This document shows, piece after piece, positions 16,775 through 25,643 of a DNA stretch of 64,000 bases (the first letter of the stretch is position 1; each line of letters starts with the position of its first letter). The notes beneath the pieces were generated by a model. The model had not been told where the DNA came from, did no database searches, and was given only the letters and a program-made list of their open reading frames with translations. The DNA is taken from positions 248,001 through 312,000 of the forward strand of contig CAXATH010000003.1 of the NCBI GenBank assembly GCA_963972195.1, read 5' to 3'. The DNA is from Litorimonas sp963972195. Its GTDB lineage: Bacteria > Pseudomonadota > Alphaproteobacteria > Caulobacterales > Maricaulaceae. A program made the translations under genes and the position numbers.

Positions 16775-17239
16775 ATGCCCAAGATTAATTTAAAAGATTT
16801 AGAAGTCACATCCGGAACCGGGTATCCGCCGCCTCATGACGGGCCTTGCCTCACTCGCTATAAAATTTCGCCAGGTGACTTTGCGGGTCTGACGCAATTC
16901 GGCGCTCATATTATCACCCTTCCGCCGGGCGCCTGGTCGTCTCAGCGTCACTGGCATAGCGCGGAAGATGAATTTGTGGTGATTCTCAAAGGTCATCCGA
17001 CTCTCGTCGACAATAGCGGATCACAAACCCTGTCCCCCGGGGACATGACAGCACATAAAGCTGGAGATCCCAACGGCCATCACATGAAGAACGAAACAGA
17101 TGAAGTGATAGAGTTTCTAATAGTCGGGGGACGATCGCCGGAAATGGATCATGTTCAGTATCCGGATATTGACCTCGAATTACCGGCAAATGGAACGCCA
17201 AACCGGCACTTTAGGCACAAAGACGGTACAGTCTATTAG
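16775..17239 (+). CDS. Cupin-domain protein
   Basis: 154 residues from the ATG at 16775, which has GGGAGGT immediately upstream. The frame is open from 16688, but the first 29 codons lack a good start signal. Cupin motif 1 is visible as the HWHSAEDEFVVILKG stretch (HxHxxxxE variant), and motif 2 as SPGDMTAHKAGDPNGHHMKN. It is a single-domain metal-binding cupin of the type annotated as mannose-6-phosphate-isomerase-like. Substrate unknown. Confidence 0.88.
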   Translation: MPKINLKDLEVTSGTGYPPPHDGPCLTRYKISPGDFAGLTQFGAHIITLPPGAWSSQRHWHSAEDEFVVILKGHPTLVDNSGSQTLSPGDMTAHKAGDPNGHHMKNETDEVIEFLIVGGRSPEMDHVQYPDIDLELPANGTPNRHFRHKDGTVY

Positions 17240-18204
17240 ACGTCATAGAAATCGCGGTACCAATCGACGAAATTCGCGATGCCTGCTTGCAGGCTTACTT
17301 TCGGTTCAAATCCAAAGTCGTTTTTGGCGGCGCGAATATCGGCATAGGTTGACGTGACATCGCCTTTTTGTTGTTCTTTGACAAAAGCTTGGGCTTTAAC
17401 GCCGCAGGCCGCCTCGACCGCGCCGACCAGATCCATCAGACGGTTCGGTCGGGAGTTTCCGAGATTATATATCTTATGAAGAGTTTCTCCGGAGGGAGGG
17501 CTGGCCAGCAATTTCGGAAGTATTGAAACAATATCGTCCACATAGGTGAAATCTCGGCGCATAATATCCGGCGCATAAAGCGTAATCGGCTCGCCGGCCA
17601 AAATCTTTTTTGTAAAGATAAAATAGGCCATATCCGGGCGACCCCACGGGCCGTAAACCGTGAAAAATCTGAGACCTGTCTGCGGAATTTTATAAAGCTG
17701 CGCGTAACTCTCGGCGAGCATCTCTCCGCCAAGTTTCGTCGCGGCATAGAGAGAGGCCGGTCGCCGGACGATATCACTCTCGGAAAACGGGCCGCCTTCC
17801 CTATCCCCATAAACGGAAGAAGAACTCGCATAAGCGACATGTTCAAGACTGTCAGAATGACGGGCATATTCAAGAATATTCAAATGCCCCATCACATTGG
17901 AAGCTACATAAGCGCGGGGATTTTCAAGACTATAACGCACGCCGGCCTGAGCCGCCAGATTCAGGATATGTGTGATTTTTGTGTTGCCCAGAGCTTTCTC
18001 AAGAGCGCCTTCTTGCGCAATGTCGAGCTTATGAAACCGAAACCCATTTTGAGCTTCGAGATGAGCCAAGCGGGCTTTCTTCAAATTCACATCGTAATAA
18101 TCGTTCAGTTCATCAACACCGACAACCTCATGCCCTTCAGACAACAGAAGCTGCGCCGAGTGGTATCCGATAAATCCGGCCGCGCCTGTTAATAAAACTC
18201 TCAT
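17236..18204 (-). CDS. NAD-dependent UDP-sugar epimerase (UDP-glucuronate 4-epimerase type)
   Basis: 322 residues, extended SDR fold. NAD motif GAAGFIG at 7-13; catalytic Tyr153 and Lys157 in SLYAATK; upstream Ser cluster ASSSSVYG. The segment NDYYDVNLKKARL after the nucleotide site and GVRYSLENPRAYV are typical of the CapI/LspL UDP-glucuronate 4-epimerases, which supply UDP-galacturonate for surface polysaccharide. The stop overlaps that of the convergent cupin. It is divergent from the AGE-family gene across 73 bp. Confidence 0.93.
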   Translation of the reverse strand: MRVLLTGAAGFIGYHSAQLLLSEGHEVVGVDELNDYYDVNLKKARLAHLEAQNGFRFHKLDIAQEGALEKALGNTKITHILNLAAQAGVRYSLENPRAYVASNVMGHLNILEYARHSDSLEHVAYASSSSVYGDREGGPFSESDIVRRPASLYAATKLGGEMLAESYAQLYKIPQTGLRFFTVYGPWGRPDMAYFIFTKKILAGEPITLYAPDIMRRDFTYVDDIVSILPKLLASPPSGETLHKIYNLGNSRPNRLMDLVGAVEAACGVKAQAFVKEQQKGDVTSTYADIRAAKNDFGFEPKVSLQAGIANFVDWYRDFYDV

Positions 18205-18277
18205 GTCCTTCCTGTAGACGCTTCGTCACAGGGAAGAAAGTTAAAGCTGAAAATCAGGTTGCGCGGCGCCAGTCATT

Positions 18278-19405
18278 ATGAATTTTTCTTTAAAAAATAG
18301 TGCTGGTCAACTGAAGTCCTGGTGCATCGATGCGGCGCTGCCTTATTGGGCGGATAGAGCGCGTTTTCCGGATGGGTCTTGGGTGGAACATCTGCATCTG
18401 GACGGAAGCCCGGACAAAGAGGCAGAACGCCGGTGGCGCGTTTTGGCGCGGCAGGTTTATGTTTACGCGACCGCAGCACGCCTCGGCTGGTATGACGGAG
18501 AAGAGGTCGCGCGAACTACTTATCAGGTCATGCGGGACAAGGGCCTTAGTCTGATAATGGATGACGGTTATGTTCACCGCATTCTGCCTGATGGCACAAT
18601 CTCCAATGATATGCGAGATTTTTATGATCATGCCTTTTACCTTTTGGCCAGCGCCTCGCTTTACCACCTGACAGCGGAAGAAAATTATCTTTTTGATGCC
18701 TATGACATCCGCACTTTTGTGGATCGCCGGCTCTCCGCCGAAACCGGGGGATGGTTTGAATCTCTCCCTTTGAACTCAAAGCATTTAAGACGTCAAAATC
18801 CGCATATGCACTGGTTTGAGGCCAATATGGCCCTGTATAGAGCCAGTGGAGACAAATCCGACCTCGCCCCTGCGCGCGCGGTTTATAAACTTTTCAAAGA
18901 CAGATTCTTCGACCGGAAAACACACCGCATTCGAGAATATTTTCAAACTGACTGGGATATTGTGCCCGCCCCTAAAGGCGATACGGCAGAGCCCGGGCAT
19001 TCGGCGGAATGGGTCTGGCTTTTAGGGGAATATACAAAGCTCTCAGGGGTGGAAACCACTGGCAAATCCGCAAAACTTTACGAGACGCTTCATTATCAGC
19101 GAGGCCCGTTTTTAAATGATGAAGAAGACCATTCAGGCGAGGTCCGGCGCGAAACCAAACGTCTCTGGGTCCAGACAGAAGCAATCAAAGCGCATCTTTC
19201 CATGGCGGAATTAGGCGTGCCGGGGGCGTCAGAGAGCGCCGCTGCACTGATAGCCGGGTTATTTGAAACCTACCTTAAGCCCGATGGGAGCTGGGCAGAC
19301 CAGTTAAATGCCTGCGGCGTAAATATTGCTAAAACCATTCCCGTCAGCACTTTTTATCATATTATGGGAATGGCAGCAGAAGCCGAGCGGGTCAGTCAGC
19401 TATAA
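18278..19405 (+). CDS. AGE-family epimerase/isomerase (N-acylglucosamine 2-epimerase fold)
   Basis: 375 residues of one (alpha/alpha)6 barrel. Characteristic pieces are SWVEHLHLDGSPDKEAERRWRVLARQ (named here as the region 34-59), DHAFYLLASASLY, a PHMHWFEANMALY helix with His176/His178, and GHSAEWVWLL with His241. The family interconverts mannose/glucose/fructose or N-acyl-glucosamine/mannosamine. The exact sugar cannot be read from the sequence. Divergent from the UDP-sugar epimerase, which suggests a shared role in sugar-nucleotide or polysaccharide supply. Confidence 0.9.
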   Translation: MNFSLKNSAGQLKSWCIDAALPYWADRARFPDGSWVEHLHLDGSPDKEAERRWRVLARQVYVYATAARLGWYDGEEVARTTYQVMRDKGLSLIMDDGYVHRILPDGTISNDMRDFYDHAFYLLASASLYHLTAEENYLFDAYDIRTFVDRRLSAETGGWFESLPLNSKHLRRQNPHMHWFEANMALYRASGDKSDLAPARAVYKLFKDRFFDRKTHRIREYFQTDWDIVPAPKGDTAEPGHSAEWVWLLGEYTKLSGVETTGKSAKLYETLHYQRGPFLNDEEDHSGEVRRETKRLWVQTEAIKAHLSMAELGVPGASESAAALIAGLFETYLKPDGSWADQLNACGVNIAKTIPVSTFYHIMGMAAEAERVSQL

Positions 19406-19987
19406 GCCCGACTGATCCAAAACCTCTATTTTAAAACGTGAAATATCCATTTCGCGCTGCTGGCCCTCCTCATCCGGCCAGACCCCAAAATAATCCAAAT
19501 CCGGTTCGTCATTCGGCAGAGGCGGCGTGAAGGTGAAGCTAAAATCCTGAAATTCCGGCGTCAATTCGAACGTTTGCCACCCGCTGTCCCCCGGCCCCGC
19601 TGTAAAATACCCCGCCCGAAAGGTCTCAACCGGATTTGTGCTCCCTTGCCTTGCCGTAAGGGTCATACGAAGGTTTTTCTCCGCAAAAACACGCTCGTAA
19701 TCAGATCCCAATGGAGCAAAAACTCCGGCGGAGGGGGGCGCAGCAGAGCGGGCCAAATGCGCCGACGCGGTAACAAAAGCCGGTTCACGGGATGTTTCTC
19801 CCACAAAAGAGACGGTTGTTCCAGGAGACGCCTCTATCAGGGCCAGATCATCGCCCTGGGCAAGGTAACCTTGTGTGCGGATGTCAGCGTCTGTGAGGCT
19901 CTCACGACAGCTTGGCAGCATGGCAACAGTGACAATCATCACTGTGAGCAAGGCAATCAGTGGGTAGAAAAAACGGTCCCGTATCAT
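19400..19987 (-). CDS. Hypothetical membrane-anchored periplasmic protein
   Basis: 195 residues from the ATG at 19987 (an upstream TTG would add 20). One N-terminal hydrophobic segment (about 7-24) ends in MLPSC, which could be an atypical lipobox. The exported part is acidic, and its C-terminal half (FRAGYFTAGPGDSGWQTFEL to the end) looks like a beta-sandwich, perhaps carbohydrate-binding-like. No family recognised. It overlaps the AGE gene end by 6 nt (convergent). Confidence 0.65.
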   Translation of the reverse strand: MIRDRFFYPLIALLTVMIVTVAMLPSCRESLTDADIRTQGYLAQGDDLALIEASPGTTVSFVGETSREPAFVTASAHLARSAAPPSAGVFAPLGSDYERVFAEKNLRMTLTARQGSTNPVETFRAGYFTAGPGDSGWQTFELTPEFQDFSFTFTPPLPNDEPDLDYFGVWPDEEGQQREMDISRFKIEVLDQSGL

Positions 19988-20126
19988 GTCCTGTCTAAAG
20001 CGTGGAATGGCGCGCCGCGCAAGGGCCTTGCAGTAAAAATACGCCAAATCAGACTAACGGCAATTTAAAGAGACCCGCTTGAAAATTTATGGTTAAATAA
20101 GTGTGAACCTTAATCTGGAGGCCACC

Positions 20127-20702
20127 ATGCGTTTCTTTTTTCTAATTTCAACCTTTCTGTTGACGGCTAGCGCTGGTCCCGCCTTTGCCGCGGAGCACCC
20201 CCATAAGAAAACCTCGGAAGAAGTTGCCAGTGAAAGTTCAGATTTTGCCAAAAAGCTCAAAGAGCGTCTGTCGGCCTATGATATGATAGAAACCGAAGTC
20301 GAAACCGAAGCCGGAGACGACAAAACAACTGAGAAGAAACTACGTGTTTATAAATTTAAATCAGGCGACGAGATACGTGAAAAATCCAGAGAACTGGAAG
20401 AGATGATCGTTGAGTCTGGTGTTTTGTCCAGTCTTGCGGATATGATGGCAGACTTCGCCGAAGATATAGAAGTCGAGAAAAACGAAAATAGTTTCTCTTT
20501 CCGTTTCGACGGGGACACGGTCGGAGAAGTCCGCCGCGATGAAGACGACCGCGTTGTCTTGAAATCGATGGATAAAGAAATGACCGTCGAAAAAGAAACC
20601 TATGTGGAAAACGGTAAAACCCGGACACGTATCGTTATCGACATGGAAGGCGACGGATCGGATGTGGATCTGGATGATGTGCTGACGAAGGAATACCCCT
20701 AG
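20127..20702 (+). CDS. Secreted acidic hypothetical protein
   Basis: 191 residues. The ATG at 20127 has CTGGAGG upstream; a GTG at 20103 in frame lacks such a site. Signal peptide about 1-21 with cleavage after AFA. The mature protein is rich in Glu, Asp and Lys, probably with an amphipathic helix (FAKKLKERLSAYDMIETE) followed by beta-strands. It has a clear export signal but no recognisable domain. It is convergent with the Hsp70-like gene, overlapping by 4 nt. Confidence 0.7.
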   Translation: MRFFFLISTFLLTASAGPAFAAEHPHKKTSEEVASESSDFAKKLKERLSAYDMIETEVETEAGDDKTTEKKLRVYKFKSGDEIREKSRELEEMIVESGVLSSLADMMADFAEDIEVEKNENSFSFRFDGDTVGEVRRDEDDRVVLKSMDKEMTVEKETYVENGKTRTRIVIDMEGDGSDVDLDDVLTKEYP

Positions 20703-22624
20703 ATCAAGAACAACACGGCGCGTTCGTCGGCCCGCTCAACGAGGGCACGCTCCAACATATCGGTCAGCTCCGAGCTGAAACGCTCCGCTGCTGCATCATT
20801 CCAGGCTTTGGACACAGCTTTTATCAAGTCAGGGCGTTGCCTCTTGGCCGCCGCTCTGACGCGGGCATCCGTCAATATTTGCCGCGCGACGACAGGGAGC
20901 TTGGATTTACGCATTTTGCCGGAGATCGCCTTTCGGCCAAAGAGGTAACCACCGCCCAACAGGGCTCCTCCGACAATTATACCGACTGGATTTACGAACA
21001 GGGCTGCAAACAAATTCACTTTGGCCAAAAGCGCGCTGATTAAGAGGGCGCTCACCCCTGTTCCGACGAGCGCGGTGTCAGATTCGAGGGACGCCATTCC
21101 GGGGGCGGAGACGGATAAACCTTCCAAATGACGGGACACGTGCTCACTCCCGTCAAGACTCAGCACCATGGCGGGCAGACCGTGGGCGCGACAAAGCGGA
21201 TCTGTATGGGCTTCAATATCGCGCTGTAAATTGGCAAACCAACTATCAATTATAGGCCGAAGACTTTCCTGAGCCTTGTCCGATTCCAGCCAGGCTTTGA
21301 CTTTTTCTTCCAAGACGCCTTCGACCTCGTCCAATGACCTAACGGCTCCGCTGCGCCATTCCTGAAAGGCTGGCAGAATACAATCTTCTGTCATCGCATC
21401 GACCAGAACCGGCGCAATCAGTCCGCCAAGAGACCGGGCCTTTTCTTGCGCCCGCAGACGAACTTCGCCGTCCTCTGCCAACAGACCTGCGGTTTCCATT
21501 TTGAAATTTGCATGTAAATATTCAAACCGGCCGAGCCAGGCCAGTCCGCGCGCGATGGCAAATTCCGGTTCTGCCCCGCGAATAACACGCGCTTTGGGGA
21601 AGGCTTTCTGCGTCGCCGGGAGCACTAACGGCAGTCTCGACGCGCCCCCTGTCAATAGAACGGTATCCGGCGCCCGCCCGCCGAGTGTGTCTATCGTTTC
21701 TTTCAGGGCGTAATCAAACGCGTCTTTCCAGCTATACCCATTAAGGGCCTCAAGAGGCGTTTCCAGAATTTTCTTCGCGTCTTTTTTATCCATGCGAATT
21801 TCAAAAAAGACCTGTTTTCCGGCGGGAAGGCGCTTAATCATTTCAACGGGAATATCTTCGCCAGTAAAATAGGCTTCTTTGGCCTGACGGCACCAATATG
21901 TCAGAATAGATTTATAATGAGGAAAAGCCTCTATCAGCTTCACTATTTCTTTTTTTGACTTTTGCCGATCAAGGTTGAGCTTGAAAATCTCATCATCCAA
22001 AAGTCCTGAGCCCAATTCATTATGCCCAACATCATCGGCGTCAAGATCACGGCAATAGGTAAAGTCTGTGGTCGAAGAGCCTATATCAATAATCAGAACC
22101 GATGCGCGGGTATCTTCTATGGAGACATAACCCTGTTCCAGTGCCGTCATCAAAGCCGCGCGGCTTTCGGGGACAATACGAACGGTTTTCAATCCCGTCT
22201 GTTCAAAGACCTTCCGGTATGCCTCCCGGGTTGGCGTGTCCCATCCGGACGGGCACCCGATTATAAAACGGCTTTTTTTCGACCCGCGTATGGTCTTTTC
22301 CTCAGACAATCCGTCTATCAAAGCTTGGGTAAAATAAGTGATCGGCTCCGCCGTTTTGGCGTCGAGGTGGCGGCTTTTGAATTTCAGCCAGACCTCCGGC
22401 TTATGCGCCGCAAATGACAGGCTGAGCGCATCAGCGCCTATCTTTATGTCTTTACCGTCTTTGGCCACAGCCGTCACAAAACTGCGTTGACCGCGATATT
22501 CCAGAATTTCCGGCTCCCGCACGGTCGCGCCATAAGCCCGGCCCAGTGCGGTTTCGCCGTGCCCCAGATCAAAGCCGATAAATTCCTCATCGGTCTGAAG
22601 GCGTGTCTTCGGAGCCTTACTCAT
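20699..22624 (-). CDS. Hsp70-like ATPase with C-terminal membrane hairpin
   Basis: 641 residues. The Hsp70/actin ATPase fold spans about 15-370: phosphate-1 loop FDLGHGET (18-25), phosphate-2 IIDIGSSTTDFT (178-189), PESRAA (152-157) and adenosine motif LLTGGASRLPLV (323-334). The DnaK beta-sandwich substrate domain is missing. In its place is a helical region (about 375-500), a strongly hydrophobic glycine-rich hairpin (about 518-563, with NPVGIIVGGALLGGG), and a basic helical tail. The hairpin plus basic tail recalls the membrane paddle of bacterial dynamin-like proteins; that is only a resemblance. Its start overlaps the stop of the GrpE-like gene by 4 nt (ATGA). Confidence 0.85.
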   Translation of the reverse strand: MSKAPKTRLQTDEEFIGFDLGHGETALGRAYGATVREPEILEYRGQRSFVTAVAKDGKDIKIGADALSLSFAAHKPEVWLKFKSRHLDAKTAEPITYFTQALIDGLSEEKTIRGSKKSRFIIGCPSGWDTPTREAYRKVFEQTGLKTVRIVPESRAALMTALEQGYVSIEDTRASVLIIDIGSSTTDFTYCRDLDADDVGHNELGSGLLDDEIFKLNLDRQKSKKEIVKLIEAFPHYKSILTYWCRQAKEAYFTGEDIPVEMIKRLPAGKQVFFEIRMDKKDAKKILETPLEALNGYSWKDAFDYALKETIDTLGGRAPDTVLLTGGASRLPLVLPATQKAFPKARVIRGAEPEFAIARGLAWLGRFEYLHANFKMETAGLLAEDGEVRLRAQEKARSLGGLIAPVLVDAMTEDCILPAFQEWRSGAVRSLDEVEGVLEEKVKAWLESDKAQESLRPIIDSWFANLQRDIEAHTDPLCRAHGLPAMVLSLDGSEHVSRHLEGLSVSAPGMASLESDTALVGTGVSALLISALLAKVNLFAALFVNPVGIIVGGALLGGGYLFGRKAISGKMRKSKLPVVARQILTDARVRAAAKRQRPDLIKAVSKAWNDAAAERFSSELTDMLERALVERADERAVLFLI

Positions 22625-23532
22625 TTTCGTACCCAGACTGTCCCGCGCCGCAAGAGGCGGCCATCTTGCGCTGTCAGAGCCGGAGCCGCCATTTCTAAAG
22701 CAGGGTCACCTTCATTGATTACCAAAGCCGGCATCTCATCGAACATGTGCGAAGTTGATTCCGTATAGTCCACAGTTTCAATACCCGCAGAGGCCAAGAC
22801 GCTTTTCATCTCCTTATCCACAAGCTGCAGAGCGTAATTGCCGTCAGAAGCGGCCCCGGCTTCCAAAAGGTTTTGGAGTACAGCCATCAAAGCCGGGTTG
22901 TCCCGCCAATGGGCCTCCGGTTCTGTTTGTACCATGCGGGCCAAAATATGGTCCGCTGTAGCGAGCGCGTCGCTGATCTGATTGATAAATCCGGCGCTGT
23001 CAGTTCGGATGAAGGCTTCGGCGCGCATGTTTTTGCCCGCAGGCGACGGCAAAGCTTTAGGTTTTGGCATGAAAGGCAGTCGAGAAAAAACGCTGAATTT
23101 GAATGTCGAGACCGCATGCAACGCCGCGAGGCTGAGCGCCGTGACAACGACCAGTCCAATTCCCTGAACGAGACCCGCCGTGAACAGACCGCCTGCGGCG
23201 ATATAAAACAGACCTGGCCGCCAATCTTTCCATCCGTCAAAAACTCCAGACTTCGGAGCCGTTTCGACCAAGGTCACATCGGCGTGGGTTGCCCGGTCTA
23301 GAACCCCGGCCCCGGATTTAATAATTTCTAAAAGCCATAACCCCGCCTTCTGGACCTGCGGATCTGACACGCTCCGGGTAAAGCTTAGCCCCGTGCGGTC
23401 AAGCGCCCGCCGTGTCTCTCCGACAACCTGAGACGGAGACAAATCCTTGCTCAGGGTCTGACGCAAATTTTGACGCTCCTGCGCAAAATGATGCGCAAGC
23501 GACGGCGGGGGAATGAGAGACTTTGTTTCCAT
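22621..23532 (-). CDS. Membrane protein with GrpE-like C-terminal domain
   Basis: 303 residues from the ATG at 23532 (an upstream TTG at 23586 is in frame but poor). A polar N-terminal helical region is followed by a long hydrophobic stretch (about 108-143) and a cytoplasmic C-terminal part. The last 60 residues follow the GrpE order: a helix ending in VLASAGIETVDYTE, then HMFDEMPALVINEGDP, then GRLLRRGTVWVRK, matching GrpE's G-[VI]-E, Hx(A/M), and GY.LxxRxxRxAxVxV endings. It is translationally coupled to the Hsp70-like gene, so a dedicated nucleotide exchange factor is the best guess. Low sequence identity makes this inference. Confidence 0.6.
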   Translation of the reverse strand: METKSLIPPPSLAHHFAQERQNLRQTLSKDLSPSQVVGETRRALDRTGLSFTRSVSDPQVQKAGLWLLEIIKSGAGVLDRATHADVTLVETAPKSGVFDGWKDWRPGLFYIAAGGLFTAGLVQGIGLVVVTALSLAALHAVSTFKFSVFSRLPFMPKPKALPSPAGKNMRAEAFIRTDSAGFINQISDALATADHILARMVQTEPEAHWRDNPALMAVLQNLLEAGAASDGNYALQLVDKEMKSVLASAGIETVDYTESTSHMFDEMPALVINEGDPALEMAAPALTAQDGRLLRRGTVWVRK

Positions 23533-23603
23533 TAAGTTTATTATGTCGTGTCGGCTCCCTTGAGAGTCAAGCCGTGGGCGCGGCAAGACGCTCTCTCAAC
23601 ATC

Positions 23604-23628
23604 GGAACAAGTTATCAGAACGAGCGTA
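23604..23628 (+). promoter_or_regulatory. EcfG-like general-stress promoter upstream of the DUF2383 gene
   Basis: GGAAC at 23604-23608, then 16 nt, then CGTA at 23625-23628. The alphaproteobacterial EcfG consensus is GGAAC-N16/17-CGTT, so this has one mismatch in the last base. It sits 63 nt upstream of the start codon at 23691. Confidence 0.45.
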
Positions 23629-23690
23629 TTTCAATTAAGCCGAAATCGTTACCTAAAACGTCATTTCTTACAACCCGATCGAGACTTGCC

Positions 23691-24152
23691 ATGAGCCAGA
23701 CGCCTCCTGCTGAAACTCAAATTCAGATTAGCATTCTGAACGATATAATCCAGACGATGATCGACAGCTATAATGGCTATAAAACCTGTCTGCAGGACTT
23801 CCAGGATGACGAGACATTGTACGCTCGTTTTTCCGAGCGGGCCGAGAGCCGTTCTCAAATAATATCTGAATTTCAAAACGCGGTAAAAGAATTCGGCGGG
23901 GAGCCGAGAGGCCAAGGATCTATCTCAGGGGCAGCGCATCGTGGGCTAATCAAATTGACCACACTCTTTCAGGACGACACTAGAGCGGCCTGTCAGGCTA
24001 TTGATGACGGGGAAGCTTTTCTGGCTGAAAAAATAAAAGAAGCCTTGAGAACGCCTGAATTACTTCCGCGTACTGAAACTTTGCTCAATGAAGCTTTAAA
24101 AGGCGCACAACAAGGGGAGCTCTTTGCCAATATTTTGGAAAGCTCACTTTAG
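23691..24152 (+). CDS. PA2169/DUF2383-family four-helix-bundle protein
   Basis: 153 residues from the ATG at 23691; the frame is open further upstream, but that part overlaps the divergent gene. Mostly helical. The pattern ILNDIIQTMIDSYNGYK, FSERAESRSQIISEFQ and DDGEAFLAEKIKEAL fits the DUF2383 ferritin-like four-helix bundle, often stress-induced. An EcfG-like promoter lies upstream, which fits that role. Function is not known. Confidence 0.8.
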   Translation: MSQTPPAETQIQISILNDIIQTMIDSYNGYKTCLQDFQDDETLYARFSERAESRSQIISEFQNAVKEFGGEPRGQGSISGAAHRGLIKLTTLFQDDTRAACQAIDDGEAFLAEKIKEALRTPELLPRTETLLNEALKGAQQGELFANILESSL

Positions 24153-24208
24153 AGTAAACTCTGCATCGCTAAAATTTTTGCTTGAATAATCTTTTGAGCA
24201 AAAAAGTG

Positions 24209-24343
24209 GCCCTGTCAGAACGAGAATTCCCCCGAAGACTGACATTCTGACAGAGCCTGTTCAGAGCTGTCTCGCTCTCCCGTGAGGGGGCGGTTCGACC
24301 TGCTCTGAATGTAATAGATCACGAAAACTCGTTTTGCGATCTA
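24209..24343 (+). ncRNA. Candidate structured small RNA (three consecutive hairpins)
   Basis: The 371-bp gap 24153-24523 has no gene but holds three hairpins in a row. Hairpin 1: CTGTCAGAA at 24212-24220 pairs perfectly with TTCTGACAG at 24245-24253, extended by GGC/GCC. Hairpin 2: TTCAGAGC at 24260-24267 pairs with GCTCTGAA at 24302-24309. Hairpin 3: TAGATC at 24315-24320 pairs with GATCTA at 24338-24343. Runs of C (ATTCCCCC, CTCTCCC and CTCCCCCTCC just after hairpin 3) lie in loops or single strands, as in sRNAs that target Shine-Dalgarno sequences. The orientation is assumed; it might be a 5' leader of the DoxX-like gene. Confidence 0.4.
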
Positions 24344-24523
24344 CTCCCCCTCCAAGAGGACTGTGTTCATATTTACCAAAGGCAAGATGAATAAGATGTG
24401 AATATTACAATTTCGACAGGTCAGCACAAGGGCGTATTCCCGATTATTCTACATATCCCATCACAAAAATTTGCGCTTACAATTTCCGGTTTTTGTGGTT
24501 TACTCTCATCCACGGAGAGAGAT

Positions 24524-24991
24524 ATGAAAAAAGTTCTCAATATAATCACCTGGCTGGCCGCACTTTTTATAAGCGTTATTTTTCTGGACTCGCTCCGTTA
24601 CAAATTTGCGGGGCACCCGACGCCGGAATATATTTTTACAACGCTTCGGGAGTGGTCAGGCATTGGGCTCTTTTTTCCGGCAGGGCCATGGCTAATTGGC
24701 TTAGCCGAAGCGTTAGCCGCCCTCTGTTTAATTGTTCTTCCGGCCATCTTTCTTTTAACCAAGAAACAAGGCTCTGCCCGAAACACCCAAATGTTCGGCG
24801 CTTTGATCGCCATCGGCGTCATGAGCGGGGCCATCGTCTTTCACCTTTTCACTCCGCTGGGCATTTCTACCCCGACGGAATGGGCTAATGAAGAGCCCGC
24901 GTCTTATTCTCCGGCGCTGTTTATGAGTGCATGCGTAAGCTGGCTTTGCGCCGCTTTCATTTTGATTGTCCGCGGGAAGCAGCGACCGTAG
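24524..24991 (+). CDS. DoxX-like four-TM membrane protein
   Basis: 155 residues from the ATG at 24524, which has GGAGAGA upstream. Four hydrophobic segments with the DoxX-type layout: LAALFISVIFLDSLRYKFAG in TM1, then GLAEALAALCLIVLP, then GALIAIGVMSGAIVFHLFTP, and a final TM. DoxX-family proteins are poorly characterised membrane proteins linked to redox homeostasis. The stretch between 24344 and 24523 shows no further signal. Confidence 0.8.
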   Translation: MKKVLNIITWLAALFISVIFLDSLRYKFAGHPTPEYIFTTLREWSGIGLFFPAGPWLIGLAEALAALCLIVLPAIFLLTKKQGSARNTQMFGALIAIGVMSGAIVFHLFTPLGISTPTEWANEEPASYSPALFMSACVSWLCAAFILIVRGKQRP

Positions 24992-25025
24992 CGGCCACGG
25001 TCTCTACCAAATCCAAATCGATTTC

Positions 25026-25640
25026 ATGGGCCTTTATTCCCGACATATCCTTCCTTTTTGCCTCGATAAAACCTGTGGCATTGGACCGATTGAAAAACAA
25101 CGAGCCAAAATTGTACCGCACGCCAGAGGCCGCGTCGTCGAAATTGGTATTGGGTCGGGACACAACCTTCCCTTCTATAATCCTCAGCAAGTCGCCTCAG
25201 TCATTGGGGTGGAGCCGGATGAGTTTATCTGGAAACGAAGTCAAAGCCGCCGAAAAGCCTGCGCTTTTCCGGTGACTCGGCTTGGACTCTCCGGTGAATC
25301 AATTCCTCTGGAGGATCGGAGTGCGGATACAGTGGTTGTCACTTATTCACTCTGCACGATTCCCAATCCCGTTCTCGCCTTGCGAGAGATGAAGCGTATC
25401 GTGAAACCTGACGGTCAAATTTTATTTTGCGAACATGGGCAGGCTCCGGATCCAGACGTCCATAAATGGCAAAAGCGAATTGATCCGATCTGGAAGAGGA
25501 TTGCAGGCGGATGCCACAGCGGGCGTGATATTCCGGCCTTGTTTGAGGAAGCCAGATTGAACATCGCAGCAATGGAACAGATGTATATTCCAGGGCCGAA
25601 AATACTCAGCTATAATTACTGGGGCGTGGCCACCCCCTGA
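25026..25640 (+). CDS. Class I SAM-dependent methyltransferase
   Basis: 204 residues from the ATG at 25026 (MGLYSRHILPF, a start common in this group); an upstream TTG would overlap the DoxX-like gene. Motif I VVEIGIGSGHNLPFY, acidic end of strand 2 GVEPDE, motif II-III ADTVVVTYSLCTIPNP and LREMKRIVKPDGQILFCEHG are all intact. It resembles small phospholipid- or methyltransferase-11-type enzymes acting near membranes. Substrate unknown. Confidence 0.9.
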   Translation: MGLYSRHILPFCLDKTCGIGPIEKQRAKIVPHARGRVVEIGIGSGHNLPFYNPQQVASVIGVEPDEFIWKRSQSRRKACAFPVTRLGLSGESIPLEDRSADTVVVTYSLCTIPNPVLALREMKRIVKPDGQILFCEHGQAPDPDVHKWQKRIDPIWKRIAGGCHSGRDIPALFEEARLNIAAMEQMYIPGPKILSYNYWGVATP

Positions 25641-25643
25641 AGA

